Of a stretch of 64,000 bases of DNA, positions 30,961-44,267 are shown in pieces. The position numbers and the translations under genes are program-made. How positions within the stretch are numbered: position 1 is the stretch's first letter; every line of letters starts with the position of its first letter. The DNA comes from Deltaproteobacteria bacterium (GTDB lineage: Bacteria > Desulfobacterota > Binatia > UBA9968). The stretch is taken from contig SHYW01000002.1 in the NCBI GenBank assembly GCA_009692615.1, positions 1 to 64,000 on the forward strand, in the 5' to 3' direction. The notes below the pieces were generated by a model. The model was not told the DNA's origin and did not search any database. It worked only from the letters and a program-made list of their open reading frames with translations.

Positions 30961-30982
30961 TCCCCCTTTTGAAAAAGGGGGA
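30961..30982. terminator. TCCCCCTTTT/AAAAGGGGGA palindrome (possible bidirectional terminator)
   Basis: A perfect 10-bp stem (30961-30970 with 30973-30982) has a two-base loop, between the convergent racemase-like and ferredoxin genes. This is also a dispersed repeat: a second copy is at 44314-44334, inside the penicillin-binding protein gene. Confidence 0.6.
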
Positions 30983-31013
30983 CCAGCCTAGCGCTCGGCT
31001 GCGTCGATCGATC

Positions 31014-31334
31014 TCAAAACACGCCGGCATCGAGCAACTGGTAGACGATATCTTTCAACGATCCGTCGATGGTGTCGAGGCGAGTGACGGCGGGGCCGCC
31101 GGCGAGAGAGTTCAAAATCTCTGGCAGGTCTTCTTTTTTGACGCCGGCGTACCAGTTTTTTTGCGGGTGGACGACGATGTTGGGGCCGAAGTCGCAGCCG
31201 CCAAAGCAGATGTACGGTTTCACTTCCGCGTCTATCGATTTCGCCGCGACTTGGGCGGTGAGTTCTTTCATGAGCTCTTCGGAGCCCCGTTGTTGGCAGT
31301 CGATGTTTTGGCAGACAAAGCAATTTTGTTTCAT
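31014..31334 (-). CDS. Thioredoxin-like [2Fe-2S] ferredoxin
   Basis: It is a 106-residue cytosolic ferredoxin of the Shethna/NuoE-like fold. Cysteines at 5, 8 and 13 (NCFVCQNIDC) and at 43 and 47 (CFGGC) supply the four cluster ligands with one spare. 'PNIVVHPQKNWYAGVKKEDL' is a typical C-terminal part. It precedes the VOC gene's reverse neighbour by 34 bases (the VOC gene is upstream on the same strand), so they may be co-transcribed. Confidence 0.85.
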   Translation of the reverse strand: MKQNCFVCQNIDCQQRGSEELMKELTAQVAAKSIDAEVKPYICFGGCDFGPNIVVHPQKNWYAGVKKEDLPEILNSLAGGPAVTRLDTIDGSLKDIVYQLLDAGVF

Positions 31335-31368
31335 CGCGGTGAGTTCCTTTACAATTTAGAAAATTTAA

Positions 31369-31845
31369 TTAGTGCACGCCCAGGCCGCTGGCTTGGGCGA
31401 CAATGGCGTCGACGCTCTGATCCAAATCGAGCTTGCGGTTGATGCGCGCGTCGTCGCGCTCGGCCACCAGGGCGTAAACTTCGATGCGGTTGCCTTCGGG
31501 ATCGAGAAAATAGCATGAGACGGTGTTGCCAAACTCGGTGTAGGCGTGGCTGACGCAGTGGTCGATGGGCACGCCCTGGGCTTTGAACTTGTCGTAGAAT
31601 TCTTTGACTTCGGACGGCTTGTCGACTTTCCAGGCGATATGAGCGATCAGCTTGGCTTGTCCCTCGCGTCCAGTGGTGAGGGCGAGTTCGTGATCTTCCT
31701 TGCTTGGGTCGGAGGTGAGAAACACCATGCGTCCAGCGTTTACACGATACTTCACCAGTCCCAGCACCTCGGTGTAGAAATTGACCATTTTGTCGAGATC
31801 GTTGACGTACAATACGATGTGACTCAGTCCTTTGATGGTTGGCAT
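31369..31845 (-). CDS. VOC family protein (glyoxalase/extradiol dioxygenase fold)
   Basis: It has 158 residues and two beta-alpha-beta-beta-beta modules. His9 in GLSHIVLYVND, the central 'LIAHIAWKVD' and 'DPEGNRIEVYAL' supply the expected His/His/Glu metal site. 'FYTEVLGLVKYRV' is the classic linker. Similar proteins are ring-cleaving dioxygenases or glyoxalases; the substrate is not evident. Confidence 0.85.
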   Translation of the reverse strand: MPTIKGLSHIVLYVNDLDKMVNFYTEVLGLVKYRVNAGRMVFLTSDPSKEDHELALTTGREGQAKLIAHIAWKVDKPSEVKEFYDKFKAQGVPIDHCVSHAYTEFGNTVSCYFLDPEGNRIEVYALVAERDDARINRKLDLDQSVDAIVAQASGLGVH

Positions 31846-31952
31846 AGCTGCCTCCTTAAATCTGTTCGGCTGGTTGTGAACCTACCCGATTCAAAGGTTT
31901 TATGTCAACTTGGCCGATCAATAACAACAAGCTGAGGGGCGGAAAAATTAAC

Positions 31953-32414
31953 ATGAAGCGAAGATCAGCAGTAAAAATTAAGCGGGTTACTTCCCTGGCG
32001 GAGCTGGTGCAGGCGCTGACCATCCGTATCCGCGTGTTCGTCAAAGAGCAGCGCGTGCCGGCGGAGATCGAGCTCGATGCTGAAGATCGGCACGCGATTC
32101 ATTTCCTGGCGATTCAATCTGGCAGAGCGGTGGGGACGGCGCGCATCGTGATGAAATATGATAGCGCCAAGATCGGCCGCATGGCGGTGTTGAAAAGTTA
32201 TCGGCGCAAAGGCGTGGGCGCGCAGTTGCTCAAGCATGCGCTGACGACGGCGCAGAGATTACATGCGCGAAAAATTTATCTCAACGCGCAATTAGCGGTG
32301 ATCGGCTTTTACCAGCGAATGGGTTTTCGCGCCGTCGGAAAAGTCTTCGATGAAGCCGGCATTGCCCATCGCAAAATGGTTTTCGGAGGGGGAGTTAACC
32401 ACAAAGGGCACTAA
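31953..32414 (+). CDS. GNAT family N-acetyltransferase (ElaA-like)
   Basis: It has 153 residues from ATG 31953, preceded by AGGGGCGG; an earlier ATG at 31902 is less likely. The acetyl-CoA pyrophosphate loop is seen in 'RMAVLKSYRRKGVGAQLL' (R-x-x-G-x-G/A). 'RIRVFVKEQRVPAEIELD' is the N-terminal signature of the YjcF/ElaA subgroup. The 3' end runs into CACAAAGGGCAC, a partial CACGAAG-type repeat, so the last few residues (NHKGH) are repeat-derived. Confidence 0.85.
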   Translation: MKRRSAVKIKRVTSLAELVQALTIRIRVFVKEQRVPAEIELDAEDRHAIHFLAIQSGRAVGTARIVMKYDSAKIGRMAVLKSYRRKGVGAQLLKHALTTAQRLHARKIYLNAQLAVIGFYQRMGFRAVGKVFDEAGIAHRKMVFGGGVNHKGH

Positions 32415-32468
32415 GTAAGAATTCATGGATTCGGAGAATGGCCGCAAAAAGCGCAAAGGGCGCAAAAA
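32397..32468. repeat. Partial CACGAAG/CGCAAAG repeat arms
   Basis: AACCACAAAGGGCACTAAG and, 30 bases on, GGCCGCAAAAAGCGCAAAG are left arms only of the dispersed palindromes; no right arm is found. They lie at the 3' end of the acetyltransferase gene. Confidence 0.45.
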
Positions 32469-32553
32469 CGATTCGCCAATTGTTCTGTCTTTCCATTAGT
32501 TCCGGCATTACGATACAGTCCGGTCATCACTCAAGCGTAGATTGGAGGCTGCG

Positions 32554-33411
32554 ATGGAACCGATTGCAAACAATATTCTTCAAGATGCCAACGCCAAAAG
32601 CCGACGGCTCAGAGAATTGGTCCGCGCGCCGGAGATTCTCGTCATGCCCGGCGCCTACGATGTGCTGAGCGCGCTGCTGTTTCAGCAGTTGGGCTTTCAA
32701 GCGATTCAATGCACCAGCGGCGGCATCGCCGCGGCGCTGGGTTATCCCGACGGCGAGGCGATGAGCCGGGACTTGTTCATTCAATTGACTGCGAGCTTCG
32801 CCGCCGCCGTGTCGGTGCCGGTCAATGCCGACGGCGAAAAGGGTTACGGCGATGAAGAAGGCGTGAAGGAAACCGTCCGATCGCTGGTCGCCGCCGGTGT
32901 GGCTGGAATGAATTTGGAAGACAGCATCGCCAAAGGCGGCAGCGGACTGGTCGAGCTTTCGCAGCAACTGCGCAAGATTAAATCCGTCATGGATGCCAAG
33001 CGCGAGCTCGGCAGCGAGTTTTTTCTCAACGCGCGGGTCGATTCGTTTCACGTTTTTACGAACGATCCTAAGAAAGCGCTCGATGAAGCGCTTCGCCGCG
33101 GCAACGCTTACGCTGAGGCGGGCGGCGACTGCATTTTTTATTTAGGTCTTCATTCCGCAGATACCATCCGGACAGTCGCTAGAGAAGTGAAGGCGCCGAT
33201 CAGTATTCTCGCCGGGCCGCAGTCGCCGAGCGTGAGCGAGTTGCAAGACTTGGGCGTGGCGCGGGTGAGCTACGGTTCAGGCTTCATGAAGGCGGCGATC
33301 ACCGGGACTAAGAAATTGGCCCAAGAGATTTTGGAAAAGGGTACATGCAGTCTGTTGAAAGACGGCGTGCAGACGCCGGAGATCAATGCGCTGGTGGCGA
33401 AAAAGAAATAA
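32554..33411 (+). CDS. Isocitrate lyase/PEP mutase superfamily protein
   Basis: It has 285 residues from ATG 32554, placed by GGAGG at 32544-32548. It belongs with carboxyphosphonoenolpyruvate mutase, oxaloacetate decarboxylase and methylisocitrate lyase. 'VMPGAYDVLSALLFQQLGF' and 'GGIAAALGYPDGE' are N-terminal family segments; 'VPVNADGEKGYGDEEGVK' is the metal-binding D-x-D-x-G-Y-G region with a shifted spacing; 'VAGMNLEDSIAKGG' carries the acid pair. The lyase active-site KKCGH loop is not present, arguing against true isocitrate lyase. Confidence 0.85.
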   Translation: MEPIANNILQDANAKSRRLRELVRAPEILVMPGAYDVLSALLFQQLGFQAIQCTSGGIAAALGYPDGEAMSRDLFIQLTASFAAAVSVPVNADGEKGYGDEEGVKETVRSLVAAGVAGMNLEDSIAKGGSGLVELSQQLRKIKSVMDAKRELGSEFFLNARVDSFHVFTNDPKKALDEALRRGNAYAEAGGDCIFYLGLHSADTIRTVAREVKAPISILAGPQSPSVSELQDLGVARVSYGSGFMKAAITGTKKLAQEILEKGTCSLLKDGVQTPEINALVAKKK

Positions 33412-33420
33412 GCGACTGCG

Positions 33421-33894
33421 ATGAACACTGGATCTCAGGTCGTGTCGCTGCACATCGCACCGATCGCGGCCGCGCCGATGCAAGCGGTTGACGCCGTCAA
33501 TGCCGTCGCCGGCCGCGGTCTCGAAGGCGACCGCTACTTCAACAATTGTGGAACCTATTCGGATCATCCGGGTGACGGGCGGCATGTGACGTTGATCGAG
33601 GTTGAAGCCATCGCCGCGCTTGAGCGTGAATATCAGATCGAAATCGCTCCCGGCTTGGCACGGCGCAACGTTGTCACCCGCGGCGTGGCGCTCAATCATT
33701 TGATTGGTCGCGATTTCAACGTTGGCGCAGCGATCCTGCGCGGCACGCGGCTGTGCGAACCCTGCCTGCATTTAGATAATCTCAGTCGCAAAGGCGCCAT
33801 GCGCGGTTTGATCCATCGCGGCGGATTGCGCGCGGAGATTATTTCCGGCGGCGTCATTCGTGTTGGCGAGCCGATTCTCGCGGCGCAAGATTAG
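33421..33894 (+). CDS. MOSC domain protein
   Basis: It has 157 residues, the length of stand-alone YiiM/MOSC proteins that handle sulfur and molybdenum cofactor. 'GRGLEGDRYF', 'ARRNVVTRGVALNHLIGRDF' and the conserved-cysteine stretch 'GTRLCEPCLHLD' match the domain, and 'RGGLRAEIISGGVIRVGEPI' is the C-terminal core. It starts nine bases after the PEP-mutase-like gene and is probably in one operon with it and the downstream permease. Confidence 0.9.
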   Translation: MNTGSQVVSLHIAPIAAAPMQAVDAVNAVAGRGLEGDRYFNNCGTYSDHPGDGRHVTLIEVEAIAALEREYQIEIAPGLARRNVVTRGVALNHLIGRDFNVGAAILRGTRLCEPCLHLDNLSRKGAMRGLIHRGGLRAEIISGGVIRVGEPILAAQD

Positions 33895-33915
33895 CCTCAC
33901 GACCACGGTTTTGTC

Positions 33916-34776
33916 ATGACGATTGGCGCGTTGATTCTGGTTCTGGTTGCCGCGGTGATCCACGCCACCTGGAATCTGCTCAACAAGCAGGCGAGCGGCC
34001 ATCCGACGTTTACTTGGCTGGTCGCGGTGCTGTCGGCGATGTTTTACGCGCCGGCTACTATCGCCATCATTGAAATCTGGCAAATCAAAATCGGCTTCGT
34101 CGAAGTCGGCAAGATAGCCGGAAGCGCGGCGCTGCACACGGCTTATTTCGTCCTGCTCCATCAAGGCTACCGCTCCGGCGATCTGTCGTTGGTCTACCCG
34201 ATTGCGCGCGGCAGCGGGCCGCTGCTGGCAACCATCGCGGCGATTGTTTTTCTCGGCGAGCGGCCGTCGCCGGTTGCGCTCCTTGGCGTATTGCTGATCA
34301 TCGGCGGCGTGTTCGTTCTATCCGGCAATCTCACGCGATTGCGTCAGGGGGAACATCGCTCGGCGGTCGGTTACGCGTTGATCACCGGATTATTCATTGC
34401 TGCTTATACTTTGTGGGACAAGCAGGCGGTGAGTCGTTTTGCCATCGCGCCAATCGTTTTGGACTGGGGCGCCAACGTCGGCCGCGCGGTGTTTCTTACG
34501 CCCTACGCGCTGAAATATTCCGACGATGCGATCAACGAGTGGCGCGAACATAAGTTCGAAGCGATCGCCATCGCGATCCTGATTCCCCTCGCCTACATTC
34601 TCGTGCTCACGGCGATGCGTTTTACGCCGGTGAGCTACGTCGCCCCGGCGCGCGAGATTAGTATTCTGATCGCCACGGTGATGGGCGCGCGACTTTTAGC
34701 CGAAGGCGATGCACCTCGGCGCGTGGCGGCGGCCTGCGCGATGGTGTTGGGCGTGGTGGCGTTGGCGGTTGGATGA
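33916..34776 (+). CDS. EamA/DMT family transporter
   Basis: It has 286 residues and ten predicted membrane helices in two EamA repeats. 'VIHATWNLLNKQASGHPTF' is the N-terminal signature and 'YPIARGSGPLLATIAAIVFLGE' ends the first repeat; 'TPVSYVAPAREISILIATVMG' ends the second. It is probably an exporter of metabolites or amino acids. It lies 21 bases after the MOSC gene. Confidence 0.88.
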   Translation: MTIGALILVLVAAVIHATWNLLNKQASGHPTFTWLVAVLSAMFYAPATIAIIEIWQIKIGFVEVGKIAGSAALHTAYFVLLHQGYRSGDLSLVYPIARGSGPLLATIAAIVFLGERPSPVALLGVLLIIGGVFVLSGNLTRLRQGEHRSAVGYALITGLFIAAYTLWDKQAVSRFAIAPIVLDWGANVGRAVFLTPYALKYSDDAINEWREHKFEAIAIAILIPLAYILVLTAMRFTPVSYVAPAREISILIATVMGARLLAEGDAPRRVAAACAMVLGVVALAVG

Positions 34777-34813
34777 AGTTCAAACCGGTCAAGCCGTTCG
34801 GCTCGGAGCTGCG

Positions 34814-35158
34814 ATGAACGCTAAAGATGAATCGTTTAAAGATTACGTGGTCGATCAACTTCACCAATTGAACGAAGTCGAAGCGCGCCGCATGTTCGGT
34901 GGATTTGGCTTGTATCAAGACGAAACTTTCTTCGGCATCGTTCACAAAGGCAAGCTGTTTTTCAAGATCGACGAATCTACTGTCGGCGAATATCGTAAGC
35001 GAAAGATGAAACCGTTCTGGCCCAACCGGAAGCAGACGCTCAAGAGTTACTACCAAGTTCCGGCGGATGTTATCGAGGACGCGGACGCGTTATGCGCGTG
35101 GGCTGGGTGGGCGGTGAGATGTCAACGCAAGGGGGAAATAGATCGCATTACATATTGA
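34814..35158 (+). CDS. TfoX N-terminal domain protein
   Basis: It has 114 residues from ATG 34814, preceded by CGGAG; longer frames starting inside the permease gene are unlikely. 'VEARRMFGGFGLYQDETFFG' and 'LFFKIDESTVGEYRKRKMKP' are characteristic of the TfoX/Sxy N-terminal domain. The C-terminal DNA-binding half of competence regulators is missing, as in many small stand-alone homologues, so a role in competence cannot be assumed. Confidence 0.88.
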   Translation: MNAKDESFKDYVVDQLHQLNEVEARRMFGGFGLYQDETFFGIVHKGKLFFKIDESTVGEYRKRKMKPFWPNRKQTLKSYYQVPADVIEDADALCAWAGWAVRCQRKGEIDRITY

Positions 35159-35391
35159 GCGGTTGAGAATGTATCGGACATCTTTGAAAACTACCGCCAA
35201 CACGGGGAAGATCAATTTACGCAACCTTTGTAATCCCGACAAAAATGGATTCACGGGGTGCGAAGGACCGAGCTGTTTGTAAGTGTGACGCGAAACCTAG
35301 TTTCGTATTTAAATAAACACCATGAATAAACGATCCAGTCTGACGCGTCGGTTTTATTTTTGCCGATCTTAGCTGATAATAGAGTCTTGCT

Positions 35392-36537
35392 ATGAGCAAG
35401 GTCGCGGTAAAATCTGATTTAATCAGCTGGGCGCGCGAGCGGTCAGGTGTCGCAAGCGATGAATTGTTAAAACGCTTTCCGAAGTATCGAGAATGGGAAA
35501 GCGGCGCGGCGCAGCCTACCCTGCGCCAGCTCGAAGCGTTGGCCAAGACCACTTTTACGCCGTTAGGATATTTTTTTCTCCCCGAACCGCCTGAGGATCG
35601 CTTACCCATCCCGGATTTTCGCACATTGCCTGGCGCCCAACCGAAACGTCCAAGTCCGAATCTTCTTGAGACTATTCAAACAATGCAACAGCGCCAAGGC
35701 TGGATGCGAGATTTCTTGAGAGAACAGGGGCAGGAGCCTCTGGCGTTTGTTGGTAGCGTCTCATTGGGGGTCGATCTGAACGAACTTGCTGCCGGGATTC
35801 GTGCGGCTCTTTCCTTGTCGAACGACTGGGCGCACCGCGAATCGAATTGGACGGAAGCATTGAAAACGTTACGGGAAGCAACCGAAGACGCGGGCATCTT
35901 AGTCGTGATCAACGGGGTCGTCGGCAACAACAACCGTCGCAAACTGGATCGAAGTGAGTTTCAAGGATTCGTTTTGACCGATGAGTACGCGCCATTGATT
36001 TTTATCAATGGGGCGGATTTCAAAGCGGCGCAAATGTTTACCCTCGCACATGAACTAGCGCATTTGTGGCTTGGACGCGGCGGGGTTTTCAGCTTTGAAG
36101 AAATGCAGCCTGTTAACAACGAGGTTGAAGTAATCTGCAACCGCGCGGCAGCGGAATTCTTAGTGCCGGCGGCGCAGTTGCAATCCGTTTGGCAGGAATC
36201 TCAAGAAACCGACGAACCGTTTCAGTTTCTCGCCAGGCATTTTAAGGTTAGTCCAATCGTTGCCGCGCGCCGCGCGCTTGACCTTCAGCTCATGAGCCGC
36301 CCAGAATTTTTTGAATTCTATCACGCGTACGAGGAAGATGATCGCCGTCAGAAGCAGACGAGCAGCGGTGGTGACTTTTATGCTACGCAGGGAACGCGGA
36401 TCGGTGAAAGATTTGCGAACACGGTCATTCGTGCGGTAATAGAGGGACACCTGCTATTTCGAGACGCCTATCGGCTAACGGGTTTATATGGCAAAACCTT
36501 TGACCGCTACGCCGACTATCTTGGGTTTCGCCTTTAG
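35392..36537 (+). CDS. XRE/ImmA-IrrE type regulator-metallopeptidase
   Basis: It has 381 residues. An N-terminal helix-turn-helix (residues 7-50, 'LISWARERSGVASDELLKRF' then 'REWESGAAQPTLRQLEALAK') leads to an ImmA/IrrE zinc peptidase with H-E-L-A-H at 220-224. A C-terminal region 'TVIRAVIEGHLLFRDAYRLTG' is typical of this fused family. It is followed two bases later by a DUF4411 PIN-like gene. The pair is a toxin-antitoxin-like module, in which this protein is the expected antitoxin or regulator. Both genes are visibly less GC-rich than their surroundings, consistent with horizontal arrival. Confidence 0.9.
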   Translation: MSKVAVKSDLISWARERSGVASDELLKRFPKYREWESGAAQPTLRQLEALAKTTFTPLGYFFLPEPPEDRLPIPDFRTLPGAQPKRPSPNLLETIQTMQQRQGWMRDFLREQGQEPLAFVGSVSLGVDLNELAAGIRAALSLSNDWAHRESNWTEALKTLREATEDAGILVVINGVVGNNNRRKLDRSEFQGFVLTDEYAPLIFINGADFKAAQMFTLAHELAHLWLGRGGVFSFEEMQPVNNEVEVICNRAAAEFLVPAAQLQSVWQESQETDEPFQFLARHFKVSPIVAARRALDLQLMSRPEFFEFYHAYEEDDRRQKQTSSGGDFYATQGTRIGERFANTVIRAVIEGHLLFRDAYRLTGLYGKTFDRYADYLGFRL

Positions 36538-36539
36538 AC

Positions 36540-37061
36540 ATGCCTCCTGACAGGAAATATTTATTAGACTCGAATGTCTTTACCCAAGCGAAGCGGCGCT
36601 ACTATGCGTTCGACATCTGTCCTGGGTTCTGGGAGTGTCTCATTTGGCACCATCAAGGAGCAATGGTGCAGAGCATTGACCGCGTGAAAGAGGAACTGGA
36701 GCGAGGCGGCGATGAACTGAATGATTGGGTTCAGGCAACAATGCCAGCATCTTTTTTTGCTTCGTCCGATGACGTGGGGGTGATCGAGCAATATTCGCAT
36801 ATTCAGCTCTGGGCGCGTCAACAAGGACAGTTCACAGAATCTGCAAAAGCTGAGTTTGCCGCGAAAGCCGATGCGTGGTTGATTGCGTACGCGAAAGCTA
36901 AACATCTTGTGCTTGTTACACACGAGGTTTTTGATCCGCATATTCAAAGAAAGATTCCAATGCCGAATGTTTGTGAAGTCTTTAATGTTGTTCATATCGA
37001 TACATTCGCGATGCTCCGAGAGTTGGTAGCTCAGTTTCACTGGCAAAAGCCAACACAGTAA
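36540..37061 (+). CDS. DUF4411 PIN-like protein (probable toxin)
   Basis: It has 173 residues. The PIN-type first acidic motif is LLDSNVF with Asp10; 'DRVKEELERGGDEL', 'KADAWLIAYAKAKHLVLVTHE' and the late 'VCEVFNVVHIDTF' complete a PIN-like layout. It starts two bases after the ImmA/IrrE gene, so expression is coupled. By analogy with other PIN toxins it may cleave RNA, but DUF4411 activity is inferred only. Confidence 0.85.
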   Translation: MPPDRKYLLDSNVFTQAKRRYYAFDICPGFWECLIWHHQGAMVQSIDRVKEELERGGDELNDWVQATMPASFFASSDDVGVIEQYSHIQLWARQQGQFTESAKAEFAAKADAWLIAYAKAKHLVLVTHEVFDPHIQRKIPMPNVCEVFNVVHIDTFAMLRELVAQFHWQKPTQ

Positions 37062-37197
37062 AAATCCATGGTCGAGCCCAGACTCCTTATTTTGGGGAAG
37101 GCCCAAACTTTAAATAAGGCTGCTAGCTAACTAGGATTCAACCAACAGTTCGTACCACGAGTCCGAAGCGATCTTTATTTGATCGCTACCTGATGGA

Positions 37198-37587
37198 TTA
37201 GGGGTTAGGGGCTCTTTTCGGCGGGACGCTGTAGAGCTTTTCTGGTGGGTTGAAGAAGTGATCCATGACCAGCCACAGGCTTCGTGAGTGGTGGAAAAAC
37301 AGCAAGGGAAAGATTACCGCGAAGGGTACCCAAAGAGCGAGCTGCTGGTTGATCGTGATGTTGGTGAAAGTGTCGAGGAGGAAGAATCCAGGGACGGCGA
37401 TGCCGACCGTGGCGGTGTAGTTGATGTAGATGGCGCCGATGAAGTAGCCCTGTTCGCGTTCGAACTTGAGCGCACAATTGCCGCAATGCTCGGTCATCTT
37501 GAACGGCTTGCCATACAAATTGCCAACGCCGCAGCGCGGGCAGCGCAGGCGCAGACCGTGGGCGAGCATGGTGAAGATTCTTGCCAT
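37198..37587 (-). CDS. DUF983 membrane protein with zinc ribbon
   Basis: It has 129 residues from ATG 37587, five bases after the uvrA stop; a longer frame inside uvrA is unlikely. The N-terminal CPRCGVGNLY and CGNC form the zinc ribbon typical of DUF983; two membrane segments follow ('IYINYTATVGIAVPGFFLLD' and 'ALWVPFAVIFPLLFFHHSRS'). The function of the family is unknown to me. It is probably co-transcribed with uvrA. Confidence 0.85.
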   Translation of the reverse strand: MARIFTMLAHGLRLRCPRCGVGNLYGKPFKMTEHCGNCALKFEREQGYFIGAIYINYTATVGIAVPGFFLLDTFTNITINQQLALWVPFAVIFPLLFFHHSRSLWLVMDHFFNPPEKLYSVPPKRAPNP

Positions 37588-37592
37588 GCCAA

Positions 37593-43271
<5,679 letters not shown>

Positions 43272-43330
43272 GTGCGAGCTCGGTTTCAGTTTCTAATTTT
43301 GCTGGTTCCCAGGTTGCTGCGAAAGAGTTT

Positions 43331-43395
43331 GCACCACGGAGGACACGAAGCGCACGAAGGTCGGAGTTTAGAATATCAGAACTCTTCGTGTCCGT
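43331..43395. repeat. CACGAAG-type palindromic repeat, copy 4 (right arm shortened)
   Basis: GCACCACGGAGGACACGAAG from 43331 is answered by CTCTTCGTGTCCGT ending at 43395. The right arm lacks its last unit. It lies between the divergent uvrA and queE genes. The rest of this 230-base gap shows no further structure that I can support. Confidence 0.7.
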
Positions 43396-43501
43396 ACCGC
43401 GCACGGCTGGAAGCATAAGCCAGCGTGTCAACCTCATACCTCTACCACAGGGCCGGTTCGAATCAAGTTTCATTCGCGCTGATGGTTTGTTAGTTTGCGC
43501 C

Positions 43502-44188
43502 ATGCGCATCAGCGAAGTTTTTTACTCGATCCAAGGCGAAGGCCGGCTGCTCGGTGTGCCGTCGGTGTTCATTCGCACGTCCGGTTGTAACCTACGCTGC
43601 GTCTGGTGCGATACGCCTTATAGTTCATGGCAGCCGGAAGGCAAGAGCTGGAGTGTTAAGAAACTCCTCGACGAGGTTGTCAAATATCCGGCGCGCCATG
43701 TGGTCGTCACCGGCGGCGAACCGCTGTTGGCGCCGGAGGTCGGCACGCTGACCGAGCAATTAAAAGCCGCCGGCCTGCATATCACCATCGAAACCGCGGC
43801 GACGCTGTTCAAGCCGGTGCAGTGCGATTTGATTTCCCTCAGTCCGAAGTTGGCCAATTCAACGCCGTGGAAAAGAGCGCGGGGAAAATTCGCCGCGCCG
43901 CATGAGCGCCGGCGGCTCAACCTTGGTGTGATTCAGAAATATTTAGACGCCCACGATTATCAGCTCAAGTTTGTCGTCGAGCAAAAAGCGGACTTCGGCG
44001 AAATTCGTCGGATCATCGAGCAACTGCGCAACGTCGATGCGGCGCGGGTCTTGATCATGGCGCAGGGGACGACCAACCGAGAGTTGAATCGGCGCGCTAA
44101 GTGGATCGTCGAGCAGTGTAAATTTTTTGGCTTCAGTTACACGCCGCGCTTGCATATTCAGCTGTTCGGTAATCGCCGCGGCACGTGA
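43502..44188 (+). CDS. queE: 7-carboxy-7-deazaguanine synthase
   Basis: This radical SAM enzyme converts CPH4 to CDG in queuosine/7-deazaguanine synthesis. It has 228 residues from ATG 43502 (MRISEVFYSIQGEGRLLG). The cluster motif C-x-x-x-C-x-x-C is at C29, C33 and C36 (SGCNLRCVWC). 'VVVTGGEPLLAPEV' is the SAM-binding GGE motif. The C-terminal 'TPRLHIQLFGNRRGT' is typical. No other queuosine gene is nearby. Confidence 0.95.
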   Translation: MRISEVFYSIQGEGRLLGVPSVFIRTSGCNLRCVWCDTPYSSWQPEGKSWSVKKLLDEVVKYPARHVVVTGGEPLLAPEVGTLTEQLKAAGLHITIETAATLFKPVQCDLISLSPKLANSTPWKRARGKFAAPHERRRLNLGVIQKYLDAHDYQLKFVVEQKADFGEIRRIIEQLRNVDAARVLIMAQGTTNRELNRRAKWIVEQCKFFGFSYTPRLHIQLFGNRRGT

Positions 44189-44210
44189 TGGCGCGTTGCG
44201 CGCCATCACG
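44184..44210 (+). terminator. Perfect hairpin at the queE stop
   Basis: CGTGATGGCGCG (44184-44195) pairs with CGCGCCATCACG (44199-44210) around TTG: a 12-bp perfect stem that begins within the last codon and includes the TGA stop. AT-rich sequence follows, but no clean T-run. It lies between convergent queE and the penicillin-binding protein gene. Confidence 0.6.
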
Positions 44211-44246
44211 AATTTCAAATTTCATATCTCAAATTACAGATTTCGG
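44211..44246. repeat. ATTTCAAATT-type AT-rich repeat, copy 2
   Basis: AATTTCAAATTTCATATCTC and AAATTACAGATTTCGG resemble 15212-15246. Both copies follow a gene-end hairpin directly. Confidence 0.5.
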
Positions 44247-44267
44247 AATGGGTCGGTGTGCGTTTTC

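Noticed and set aside
43456-43465. GGTTCGAATC, like a tRNA T-loop
   Set aside because: No 5-bp T-stem, acceptor stem or anticodon arm can be formed around it on either strand.
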